NCBI GenBank assembly: GCA_910586175.1 | Contig: CAJUIJ010000023.1 | Location: 1 to 20,630, forward strand | Source: an uncultured Muribaculaceae bacterium | Lineage (GTDB): Bacteria; Bacteroidota; Bacteroidia; Bacteroidales; Muribaculaceae | Reading direction: 5' to 3' | DNA: 20,630 nucleotides | Shown here: in pieces, positions 13,278 to 20,355 of the stretch | Numbering within the stretch: position 1 is the first letter of the stretch | Layout of the letters: every line of letters begins with the position of its first letter | The notes under the pieces: generated by a model | Database searches by the model: none | What the model saw: only the letters and a program-made list of their open reading frames with translations | Told to the model about the DNA's origin: nothing | Position numbers and translations under genes: made by a program

Positions 13278-15815
13278 TCAGCCTCCGCATTTGGAGTTGC
13301 CGCAGTTGGTGCATATCAGACATCCCTCCTGGTATACGAGGCTCTCCTGACCACAGTTGGGGCATTTCTGACCTTTGGCCTCTGTGCCGTTGGTAAGATA
13401 CTTCTTCAAGGCTCGTTCCACTCCCATCTTCCATGTGTTGATGTTGGTCGAATCGAGTTCAAGACCTCCCACAAGTTTGAGCACCTGGTCGATAGGCATG
13501 CCATAACGCAGCACTCCCGAAATCAGCTTCGCATAGTTCCAGAACTCGGGGTTGAACTTCTCGCTTAGGCCCTCGATAGTAGTCTTGTAGCCACGCTTGT
13601 TGATAAACTGGAAGTCGTAGCGCTTCGAGCCGTCAGCAGCATATGTCTTGATAATCTTACCCTTGCTGACGCTCTTGGGGCAGAATATGCCATCCTCATC
13701 GTCGGCAAGGCCGGTGAATACCTCATAGGGCTTGTTGTTGACAAGTCCGACGAAGGCGATCCACTTTTCTTTGTTGTTCTGGAAGCGTACCACATCTGCC
13801 TCCAGTTCAGAAGGTCGTTTAAGCAGGTGTGCGGGCTTTGCCATAATTGGTTCTGAAGTCTGCTTCTTGCCCACGGCCTCGAGCACATTGTTGCGTGAGC
13901 CGTCACGATACACTGTGCATCCTTTGCAACCAGCCTTCCATGCTTCTACATAGAGTTGGTTCACAAGCTGTTCGCTCACGTCGGCAGGCAAGTTGATTGT
14001 TACAGATATCGAATGGTCCACCCATTTCTGCACAGCTCCCTGCATCCTCACTTTCTCCACCCAGTCCACATCGTTGGCAGTAGCTTTGTAGTAAGGAGAT
14101 TTGGCCACCAGCTCCTCAATCTCTTCGGGGGTCAGCTTGGCTTTGTGCTCTATGCCGTTGACATTCATCCAAGTGAGGAACTTATGGTGATACACGGTGT
14201 ATTCCTCAAAAGCATCGCCCACTTCATCCACAAAGTCGACACGCACATCAGGGTCGCCGGGGTTCACTTTGCGGCGGCGGGTGTAGACGGGCATGAACAC
14301 CGGCTCTATGCCCGACGATGTCTGGGTCATGATGCTCGTTGTGCCTGTGGGAGCAATCGTAAGGCAGGCTATGTTGCGGCGGCCATGCTTCACCATGCGC
14401 TCGTAGAGTGCCGGATCCCATTCGCGTATGCGGCTGATGTATGGGTTGTTCTCCTCGCGCTTGGGGTCATATACCTCGAATGCGCCGCGCTCAGTGGCCA
14501 TGTCGACCGACGCGCTGTAATATGCGAGTGCCAATGCGCGGTGCACCTTTACTGAAAAATCGGTTGCTTCAGGTGTGCCATAGCGCAAGCCTAAGGCTGC
14601 GAGCATATCGCCTTCGCCTGTTGTGCCGCAGCCGGTGCGGCGTCCTTTGAGTGTCTTGTTGCGTATCTTGTTCCAGAGGTTCAGCTCGGTGCTCTTCACT
14701 TCAGCAGTCTCAGGGTCGGAGTCTATCTTGGCTATGATAGTGTCGATTTTCTCCATCTCGAGGTCGATGATATCGTCCATGATGCGCTGGGCTTTGCCCA
14801 CATGGTCAGCGAAGAGCTCGAAGTCAAACTCCGCTTCGGGTGTGAAGGGATTCTTCACGTAGCTGTAGAGGTTGATGGCTACAAGTCGGCAGCTGTCGTA
14901 CGGACAGAGAGGTATCTCGCCGCAAGGGTTGGTCGACACGGTCTCGAAGCCGAGGTCTGCGTAGCAGTCGGGCACAGATTCGTTCTTGATAGTGTCCCAG
15001 AAGAGCACACCGGGTTCGGCGCTTTTCCAGGCGTTGTGGGTAATCTTGGTCCACAACTTGGCTGCATCGATATCTTTGGTGAATACCGGGTTTTCACTTT
15101 TGATAGGATACTGCTGGCGATATGGCTTACCCTCAGTGGCGCAACGCATGAACTCGTCGTTGATCTTGATCGACACGTTGGCGCCGGTCACTTTGCCCTC
15201 CACCATCTTGGCATCTATGAAGTCTTCGGCATCGGGATGCTGTATGCTTACGGTCATCATCAGGGCGCCGCGACGTCCATCCTGGGCCACCTCGCGGGTG
15301 GAGTTGCTGTAACGCTCCATAAATGGCACAAGACCTGTGCTCGAGAGTGCGGAGTTCTTCACCGGACTTCCCTTGGGGCGAATGTGCGAGAGGTCGTGAC
15401 CTACACCGCCGCGTCGCTTCATGAGCTGCACCTGCTCCTCATCTATGCGGATTATGCCGCCGTATGAGTCGGGGTGCCCGTCGAGTCCGATTACAAAGCA
15501 ATTGGAGAGCGACCCCACCTGGAGGTCATTACCAATGCCGGCCATCGGGCTTCCCTGCGGCACTATGTAGCGGAAGTTCTGCAACAGTCCGAACACAGTC
15601 TCCTCGCTCATCGGGTTGGGATACTTGTTCTCTATGCGCACTATCTCGCGGGCTATGCGGCGGTGCATATCATCGGGCGTAAGCTCGAAAAAGTTGTCGT
15701 CGGAATCCTTGAGCGCATACTTGCTCGCCCACACACGGGCAGCCAATTCATCTCCCTTGAAATATTTCAAGGTAGCTTCGAATACTTCGTTGTAGGTGTA
15801 TGTGGTTTGTGACAT
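13278..15815 (-). CDS. nrdJ: Adenosylcobalamin-dependent (class II) ribonucleotide reductase
   Basis: An 845-residue enzyme that reduces ribonucleotides to deoxyribonucleotides using a B12-derived radical, so it needs no oxygen and no separate radical subunit. The active-site motif NPCGEIPL is present with Cys298 and Glu300, and LSNCFV, GGVGHDLSHIRP and the APTGTTS-type loop (IAPTGTTSIMTQ) are typical of the RNR barrel. The C-terminus is a zinc ribbon, CPNCG ... CTNCGNSKCGG, as in the NrdJ_Z subgroup. I chose ATG at 15815 (MSQTTYTYNEV). A longer frame to 15887 would add residues that cross the inverted repeat upstream. No B12 riboswitch-sized region precedes it. The gap is about 180 bases and has an inverted repeat. 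Confidence 0.95.
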   Translation of the reverse strand: MSQTTYTYNEVFEATLKYFKGDELAARVWASKYALKDSDDNFFELTPDDMHRRIAREIVRIENKYPNPMSEETVFGLLQNFRYIVPQGSPMAGIGNDLQVGSLSNCFVIGLDGHPDSYGGIIRIDEEQVQLMKRRGGVGHDLSHIRPKGSPVKNSALSSTGLVPFMERYSNSTREVAQDGRRGALMMTVSIQHPDAEDFIDAKMVEGKVTGANVSIKINDEFMRCATEGKPYRQQYPIKSENPVFTKDIDAAKLWTKITHNAWKSAEPGVLFWDTIKNESVPDCYADLGFETVSTNPCGEIPLCPYDSCRLVAINLYSYVKNPFTPEAEFDFELFADHVGKAQRIMDDIIDLEMEKIDTIIAKIDSDPETAEVKSTELNLWNKIRNKTLKGRRTGCGTTGEGDMLAALGLRYGTPEATDFSVKVHRALALAYYSASVDMATERGAFEVYDPKREENNPYISRIREWDPALYERMVKHGRRNIACLTIAPTGTTSIMTQTSSGIEPVFMPVYTRRRKVNPGDPDVRVDFVDEVGDAFEEYTVYHHKFLTWMNVNGIEHKAKLTPEEIEELVAKSPYYKATANDVDWVEKVRMQGAVQKWVDHSISVTINLPADVSEQLVNQLYVEAWKAGCKGCTVYRDGSRNNVLEAVGKKQTSEPIMAKPAHLLKRPSELEADVVRFQNNKEKWIAFVGLVNNKPYEVFTGLADDEDGIFCPKSVSKGKIIKTYAADGSKRYDFQFINKRGYKTTIEGLSEKFNPEFWNYAKLISGVLRYGMPIDQVLKLVGGLELDSTNINTWKMGVERALKKYLTNGTEAKGQKCPNCGQESLVYQEGCLICTNCGNSKCGG

Positions 15816-15840
15816 TATTTTTGGGAAATCGTAGTTTCGA

Positions 15841-15874
15841 TTTGCGACTGTAAAATTACTAAAAAAGTCGCAAA
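15841..15874. promoter_or_regulatory. Inverted repeat upstream of nrdJ, possible operator or leader hairpin
   Basis: TTTGCGACT (15841-15849) and AGTCGCAAA (15866-15874) are perfect 9-base inverted arms separated by 16 bases, 26 bases before the nrdJ start codon. The spacer holds TAATTTTA on the minus strand, one base from the -7 consensus, without a well-spaced -33 element. It does not look like an NrdR box. It could be a regulator site or a 5' leader hairpin. Confidence 0.5.
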
Positions 15875-15929
15875 CTTCATGATGCAAGTATGATAAATTT
15901 TTCTTTTTTGGGAAACTTTATGCCGAAGC

Positions 15930-15974
15930 GGCCTCCGGAGTTTCTCATTCAGGTGGTATGAGTTTCCGGAGGCC
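15930..15974 (-). terminator. Hairpin after fbp, likely transcription end
   Basis: GGCCTCCGGA (15930-15939) pairs with TCCGGAGGCC (15965-15974), and CTCAT (15944-15948) with ATGAG (15958-15962). On the minus strand it begins 21 bases after the fbp stop. No strong T-tract follows directly, so it is a stable hairpin of terminator position rather than a classical intrinsic terminator. Confidence 0.55.
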
Positions 15975-15994
15975 ACTGTGGTTATTGTGTCTGA

Positions 15995-17995
15995 TTATCT
16001 TGTCTTAATCAGGCCATTACGGTATGCGTACAGCAGTTCGCGAAGTTCATCGATTTGAGCCTGTAGTTCTTTACCCTTGTCGGTATCGCGCACGCGCACG
16101 CGCTGCTGGCTCAGCTCCACGAGCTGTATGGTCGACACGATGTCGGTGCCGAGCCTTATGGCCTCGTCGGTGTTGCTGAATGGGTCGTGCTGCACGAGCT
16201 GGAACCCGCGCGAGTGATATACCAACGTATAGCCGGCTATGCCGGTGGTGTTGTGGTATGCCTTGGCGAAACCGCCGTCGATCACCATCAGTTTGCCGTT
16301 GGCTTTGATGGGCTGTTCTCCTTTGCCCACCTTCACCGGCACATGCCCGTTTATAATGTGGCGGTGCGGACCTTCCACACCGAATGAGTCGAGTATGCTG
16401 TCCACGATATTCTCTTGTTCGCGCAGCACATAATAGTGTCCTTTAGGTTCGTCATGGGTTTTCTTGTCGGCGATGAAGTATCGTTCGAATGTGGTCATGG
16501 CGGCTTTGTCGAAAAGTGGCGACTCCGGGCCGCACCATAGATACCAGTAGTAGTCTCGTGCATATTCACGCTCTTTGGGGCATGCGTCGTTATTGAATGC
16601 GGCTCGCATCAGCATGCCCACCGACGTGAGAAGTTCCTTACCTTTGAGTTTTTTACCCATCACATCCACCTCTTTCAGCGAGCCGTCGGCATTGAGGGGC
16701 ACGGAGGCGTGAAACATCAGGTTGGAGTTGACGATGTTGTATATGCAGCCATGGTTGAGCAGGAGGTTTATGTGGCGGCGCAGCTTGTCGCTTATCACGA
16801 ATGAGCGATGCAGCTTGTTGACCAGCTCTCTCTCCTCGGCAGTGAGTTCGTATGGTTTCTCCGGGTCGACGGTGGGTAGGAATGTATCGCGCATCGGGTA
16901 GGTCTTGCCGTTGACTGTCACACTCTTGCGGTCTTTAGATATCTTATCGAGTAGGTTGCGGCCGTTCATCTTCCATTCGGGGTGTTTTTCTATCATTTTT
17001 CCCTCGAGCTTGAATTGGATGATGCTGATTGCCTTGTGCATCTTGCTCAGCAGTGTGCGTGAGCGCACATTGTCTGAAGCGCTCCCTGACTCAAGTTTGG
17101 GCTGAAACACCTCGCACAGGTCATCGGCATATGTCTCCATGGCAAATGAAGCGAGTGGCACGAGGTTGATGCCATATCCCTCCTCTATTGTATCCATGTT
17201 GCCATAGCGCATGGCTATGCGCAGCACATTGGCAATGTTGCAGTCGTTGCCGGCTGCGGCTCCCATCCACAGTGCGTCATGGTTGCCCCATTGTATGTCG
17301 AACTCTTGATAGTTGGCGAGTGTGTCGAGTATTATGTGCGCTCCTTGACCCCGGTCATATATGTCTCCTAATATATGGAGCCGGTCTATGCTCAGACGTT
17401 GTATCACGTTGCATATCGCTATGATGAAATCGTCAGACTGTCCGGTTGAAATTATCGTCTCCACAATTCGGTTGTAATACATCTGCTTGGATTCGCCGCT
17501 TGGTGCTTCATGCAGCAGTTCCTCTATTATATATGCGTATTCTTTAGGGAGGGCCTTGCGCACTTTTGAGCGGGTATATTTCGACGATACGCTCTGGAGC
17601 ACCTTCACCAGCCGGTGAAGCGTGATGTTGTAGAAATTGTCGAGATCTTTCTCCTCAGACTTTATCAGTTCAAGTTTTTGCTCGGGGTAGTATATCAATG
17701 AGCAGAATTGCGAGATGTCGGTGTCGCGCATCTCGTTGGCATATATTTCGCGCACCTTACGCTTTATATTGCCCGAAGCATTCTTGAGTATATGGCGGAA
17801 AGCCTCATCTTCGCCGTGGAGGTCAGCCACGAAATGCTCCGTGCCTTTCGGCAGGTTGAGGATAGCCTCAAGATTGATTATCTCGGAGCTGGCGGCACTG
17901 ATGGTGCCGAATGTCTGCGACAATAGCTCGAGCACACGGCGGTCATTCTCGATTTGCTCGGCAGTGTAGCGGTGTATTGTGTTTTCTCGTCCCAT
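15995..17995 (-). CDS. fbp: Fructose-1,6-bisphosphatase, class III
   Basis: A 666-residue class III FBPase, which hydrolyses fructose-1,6-bisphosphate to fructose-6-phosphate in gluconeogenesis. It belongs to the metallophosphoesterase fold. Metal-binding motifs are visible in order: ADLHGEDEAF (Asp58, His60), GDIYDRGQGAH (Asp211), WGNHDALW (Asn238, His239, Asp240) and NGHVPVK (His551). The length is normal for this class in Bacteroidales and Firmicutes. ATG at 17995 (MGRENTIHRYTAEQ) is the best start. The enzyme is cytoplasmic. It stands alone on the minus strand, with a hairpin after it. Upstream lies a 385-base non-coding gap with a terminator-like hairpin 46 bases before the start, which may relate to its regulation or just end the upstream operon. 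Confidence 0.93.
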   Translation of the reverse strand: MGRENTIHRYTAEQIENDRRVLELLSQTFGTISAASSEIINLEAILNLPKGTEHFVADLHGEDEAFRHILKNASGNIKRKVREIYANEMRDTDISQFCSLIYYPEQKLELIKSEEKDLDNFYNITLHRLVKVLQSVSSKYTRSKVRKALPKEYAYIIEELLHEAPSGESKQMYYNRIVETIISTGQSDDFIIAICNVIQRLSIDRLHILGDIYDRGQGAHIILDTLANYQEFDIQWGNHDALWMGAAAGNDCNIANVLRIAMRYGNMDTIEEGYGINLVPLASFAMETYADDLCEVFQPKLESGSASDNVRSRTLLSKMHKAISIIQFKLEGKMIEKHPEWKMNGRNLLDKISKDRKSVTVNGKTYPMRDTFLPTVDPEKPYELTAEERELVNKLHRSFVISDKLRRHINLLLNHGCIYNIVNSNLMFHASVPLNADGSLKEVDVMGKKLKGKELLTSVGMLMRAAFNNDACPKEREYARDYYWYLWCGPESPLFDKAAMTTFERYFIADKKTHDEPKGHYYVLREQENIVDSILDSFGVEGPHRHIINGHVPVKVGKGEQPIKANGKLMVIDGGFAKAYHNTTGIAGYTLVYHSRGFQLVQHDPFSNTDEAIRLGTDIVSTIQLVELSQQRVRVRDTDKGKELQAQIDELRELLYAYRNGLIKTR

Positions 17996-18040
17996 GGCAT
18001 TAAGGTTTTAAAAGGAACAAAATATAAAAGTCAAATCAAA

Positions 18041-18083
18041 AATTATCGGCTTGGAAGAGCAAAACTCATCCAAGCCGAAAATT
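18041..18083 (-). terminator. Terminator-like hairpin 46 bases before the fbp start
   Basis: TCGGCTTGGA (18046-18055) pairs with TCCAAGCCGA (18069-18078), extended by AATT/AATT past a mismatch, with a 13-base loop. On the minus strand it is followed by ATAATTTTTG. It can be the end of the aro/cupin operon transcript or an attenuator in the fbp leader. The sequence alone does not decide. Confidence 0.6.
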
Positions 18084-18144
18084 AACAAAAAATCCCCAAT
18101 CCCAAAAATTTTATCTCCAAAATATCAAACGACCGACAAAAATG

Positions 18145-18268
18145 GAACGGCGATTTCCAAATCGCCAAAGACAGTGCTTTCCGCGTTCCTGATATTTAAT
18201 ATGTTCCTTTGCCTTTGGATGCAAGTTGGGAATAGTAAGTTAACAATAATGATTGAGAATCGCCGTTC
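18145..18268. repeat. Palindrome and competing inverted repeat
   Basis: GGCGATTT/AAATCGCC at 18149-18166 is a palindrome around CC. The same left arm within GAACGGCGATT (18145-18155) also matches AATCGCCGTTC at 18258-18268 perfectly over 11 bases, so the two stems compete. On the minus strand TTTG (18169-18166) and CATTTTTG (18144-18137) flank the palindrome with a 21-base spacer, close to a promoter with one -7 mismatch. Confidence 0.6.
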
Positions 18269-18380
18269 TATTGTGCTAACGCATTGTAGGCTGAATATCA
18301 ATTTCTTATGATTAAAAAAGCAGGAAGTGATTATTTTATAAGTATTTAATAATTAATGGTTTATCTTTAATGTACCCGTG

Positions 18381-18800
18381 TCAGTCAAGCGGGAAAAGGC
18401 GAAGATAGGTGTCGCGGTCGTTGATGTTGTCTTCGGGGTGATAAGGTTCGGAGGCGAGTGCCAGACATATTGCCCCCGATGAGAAGTCGTGGAGCGTGAG
18501 CCACACGCCCGGCTCTATAAGCAGGCCCTGAAACGGACGGTTGAGCATCACCGTGCGCTGCTCCATACCGTCGTCGAGAGTGGCGCAAAAGCTCCCTGTC
18601 ACAGCTACTATAAACTCCTGCATGGTGCGGTGTGCATGGCTCGCTCGTGTCTCGCCGGCAGGCACATCGTAGATGTAAAACACCCGCTTCACGTCAAAGG
18701 GCAAAGTCTCGCCCGATTGCACCACCGAGAGGTTGCCGAGACGAGGGCTGTCGTGTCGCGCCAACTCTATCACCTTACAGTCCCAGACACTCTTTCTCAT
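18381..18800 (-). CDS. FdtA/WxcM-like cupin, putative dTDP-4-oxo-6-deoxyglucose 3,4-ketoisomerase
   Basis: A 139-residue single-domain cupin of the FdtA/QdtA/WxcM-like family. Family members shift the keto group of dTDP-4-oxo-6-deoxyglucose from C4 to C3 on the way to amino sugars such as Fuc3NAc. Visible motifs are GNLSVVQ at about 22-28, KRVFYIYDVPAGETRASHAHR (in two parts at about 38-58) and LNRPFQGLLIEPGVW (about 86-100). The HAH pair, thought to be catalytic in FdtA, is intact. Start: ATG at 18800 overlaps the upstream cupin gene by 26 bases. A GTG at 18773 would begin exactly where its paralogue aligns and avoid the overlap, so the start is uncertain. It is the last gene of the three-gene operon. 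No rmlA or rmlB is visible here, so the substrate is inferred only from family. Confidence 0.85.
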   Translation of the reverse strand: MRKSVWDCKVIELARHDSPRLGNLSVVQSGETLPFDVKRVFYIYDVPAGETRASHAHRTMQEFIVAVTGSFCATLDDGMEQRTVMLNRPFQGLLIEPGVWLTLHDFSSGAICLALASEPYHPEDNINDRDTYLRLFPLD

Positions 18801-19161
18801 AGATATAATCGTTTTCGTCGTATGGCTTCGAACTGATCACAAGAGCCACTGCGTTGGTTGAAAAATTAGACATCTTGCGCCATGTCATCGGAGGCACGAG
18901 CAGACACATATATGAGCGGTTGAGATGGTATGTGATGTCTCCCTCCCGTTCAGTCACAGTCACATCGAAAGAGCCGGATAACGCTATGATAATCTCGGAG
19001 TTTGTGCGGTAAGCATGTCCCCACCGTTCTCCACCTCCGGGCACATCATATATCCAATGCACCCGCTCTATCTTGAACGGCACCTCGCGCAGCTCCTCCA
19101 ATACGGAGAGGTTGCCTCGCGGATCAAGATGCCGCGGAAGTTCTATAAGTTGTACCATCAT
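18775..19161 (-). CDS. FdtA/WxcM-like cupin paralogue with altered HAH motif
   Basis: A 128-residue cupin related throughout to its downstream neighbour: both share IEL.RH..PRGNLSV or its variant, RV..IYDVP.G, LNR and the S.PY...DNI/DYI end. It therefore looks like a tandem duplication within the WxcM/FdtA family. The position of the second histidine in the HAH motif is Tyr here (GHAYR, near residue 50), so it may have lost, or changed, the isomerase activity, or act as a partner subunit. The start is ATG at 19161, overlapping the stop of the DAHP synthase gene as ATGA, so translation is coupled. A second ATG at 19158 is possible. An association with an aromatic-pathway enzyme is not typical of this family, which usually lies in surface polysaccharide clusters. 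Confidence 0.85.
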   Translation of the reverse strand: MMVQLIELPRHLDPRGNLSVLEELREVPFKIERVHWIYDVPGGGERWGHAYRTNSEIIIALSGSFDVTVTEREGDITYHLNRSYMCLLVPPMTWRKMSNFSTNAVALVISSKPYDENDYIYEKECLGL

Positions 19162-20252
19162 TTGCCCTGTATCTCTATTTGCTGTCGTACCGACTCTTCA
19201 TGCAGCGCACCGAATATTTTTCTTATGAAGTCGTCTGATATGCCGATTGCGTCTGCCTGCCCCAATCGCTCTTCCATGAGTTTCTTGTAGCGTATCGGCT
19301 GCACCACCGGCACATTCGCCTCGCGCTTCAATCTCCCTATTTCGCGGGCTACCTTCATGCGCCTTGCCAAGATTGCCATAAGCGCATCATCGATGTCGTC
19401 TATCTCGGCACGAAGCGCGTCAAGACCGGCAATCTCCGAATCACGGCAAGATGTGCCGATGCTTCTGATAAGTTCATTCAGTTGTGCAGGTATGATTTGC
19501 TGGGCAGAATCGCTTAGTGCCTCGGCAGGATTGCAATGAGTCTCGATTATCAAGCCGTCAAAGCCCATGCTCAAGGCCTGATGCGACAAAGGCTCCACCA
19601 TGTCGCGCTCTCCCGATATATGGCTTGGGTCGCACAATATCGGCAACTGCGGAATGCGTCGATGTAATTCGAAGGCAATGCGCCATTCCGGCACATTGCG
19701 GTAACGGTGCTCGCCATACATTGAGAAGCCGCGAAGCACAGCCCCAAGCCGACGCACGCCCGACCTGTATATACGTTGCAATGCCCCAATCCAGAGTTCA
19801 AGATCCGGATTTGCCGGATTTTTGACCAGCATTGTGATTTCTGCACGTTTTTCTGCCGGCAACGCAGCCAATGTATCAGCTATCTCCTGCACAGCGAAAG
19901 GATTGGCCGATGTGCGGGCACCTATCCAGAATGCCTTGATGCCGGCACGCAATGCCATGAAGAGGTGTGAGGATGTGGCTACTTCAACCATCGGTATAAG
20001 TCCGGTCTCGGCGCAAGCCTTACGAATCCAGGGGAGAGCCTTCTCGCCCATGCCCTCAAACTGACCGGGTTGAGTACGAGGCTTCCAAGCTCCGGCGCGA
20101 AATACCCGCACTCCGCAGTCAGCAACGCCACGAGCCGTAACAGCCACCTGCTCAGCCGACTCCGCACTGCAAGGCCCGGCAACGACCAATGGCCCATCGA
20201 TGTCAAAATCAAACAGCGGCTGAATATCAGCAAAAGTCTTATCAGAACTCAT
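19158..20252 (-). CDS. Bifunctional DAHP synthase / chorismate mutase (type II)
   Basis: A 364-residue fusion enzyme. The N-terminal part (about 20-265) is a DAHP synthase of the KDO8P-synthase-related type, with VVAGPCSAES at 24-32, FRAGAWKPRTQPGQF and a late PILCDPSHISG metal site. It condenses phosphoenolpyruvate and erythrose-4-phosphate, the first step to chorismate. The C-terminal part (about 273-364) is an AroQ-type chorismate mutase, with LRAEIDDIDDALMAILARR and the helical segment after it, which converts chorismate to prephenate. The order synthase then mutase is the usual one in Bacteroidota and suggests allosteric coupling. It is the first of three overlapping genes. No prephenate dehydratase, dehydrogenase or aminotransferase is inside the window; they may lie elsewhere. 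Confidence 0.93.
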   Translation of the reverse strand: MSSDKTFADIQPLFDFDIDGPLVVAGPCSAESAEQVAVTARGVADCGVRVFRAGAWKPRTQPGQFEGMGEKALPWIRKACAETGLIPMVEVATSSHLFMALRAGIKAFWIGARTSANPFAVQEIADTLAALPAEKRAEITMLVKNPANPDLELWIGALQRIYRSGVRRLGAVLRGFSMYGEHRYRNVPEWRIAFELHRRIPQLPILCDPSHISGERDMVEPLSHQALSMGFDGLIIETHCNPAEALSDSAQQIIPAQLNELIRSIGTSCRDSEIAGLDALRAEIDDIDDALMAILARRMKVAREIGRLKREANVPVVQPIRYKKLMEERLGQADAIGISDDFIRKIFGALHEESVRQQIEIQGK

Positions 20253-20256
20253 GCCA

Positions 20257-20264
20257 CAAAATTA
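20257..20264 (-). promoter_or_regulatory. Possible -7 box very close to the DAHP synthase start
   Basis: On the minus strand TAATTTTG fits TAnnTTTG and ends 4 bases before the start codon at 20252. Transcription would start at or near the ATG, giving a leaderless or very short leader. No clear -33 TTG lies 19-21 bases upstream, so this may be chance. Confidence 0.25.
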
Positions 20265-20285
20265 ACGAAAAATATCCAAAAAAGG

Positions 20286-20338
20286 AAAGGCCGATTCGCA
20301 TAAATGCCAATAAATGACATTTGAGCGAATCGGTCTTT
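20286..20338 (-). terminator. Strong intrinsic terminator of the right-edge gene
   Basis: CCGATTCGC (20291-20299) pairs with GCGAATCGG (20325-20333), continued inward by TAAATG with CATTTG past an A-A mismatch, and outward by AAAGG with TCTTT. On the minus strand the stem is followed by a T-rich run, CTTTCCTTTTTT. It lies 18 bases after the stop of the partial gene and about 34 bases ahead of the DAHP synthase start. Confidence 0.8.
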
Positions 20339-20355
20339 ATATACGTCAAGAATTT

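Larger units (their letters stand above)
17996..18380. other. Non-coding gap upstream of fbp with several inverted repeats
   Basis: No supported gene. Seen: a strong hairpin at 18041-18083, a palindrome GGCGATTT-CC-AAATCGCC at 18149-18166, and an 11-base inverted repeat GAACGGCGATT (18145-18155) with AATCGCCGTTC (18258-18268). There is also a stem formed by GTTAACAATA (from 18239) with TATTGT-gc-TAAC, and TGATATT (18190-18196) with AATATCA (18294-18300). Several of these pairings exclude each other. The part nearest the cupin gene (about 18300-18380) is AT-rich and featureless. Confidence 0.6.

Noticed and set aside
14802..15467. 221-residue plus-strand open frame inside nrdJ
   Set aside because: It is antisense to the reductase barrel with its active-site motif, so it is a shadow frame.
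15816..15994. B12 (cobalamin) riboswitch upstream of nrdJ
   Set aside because: The gap is short, part of it is the fbp-side hairpin, and I see no B12-box-like sequence.
18051..18311. 86-residue plus-strand open frame with a possible hydrophobic segment
   Set aside because: It starts with TTG, runs through several inverted repeats, and has no coding signature or promoter. I treat the gap as non-coding.
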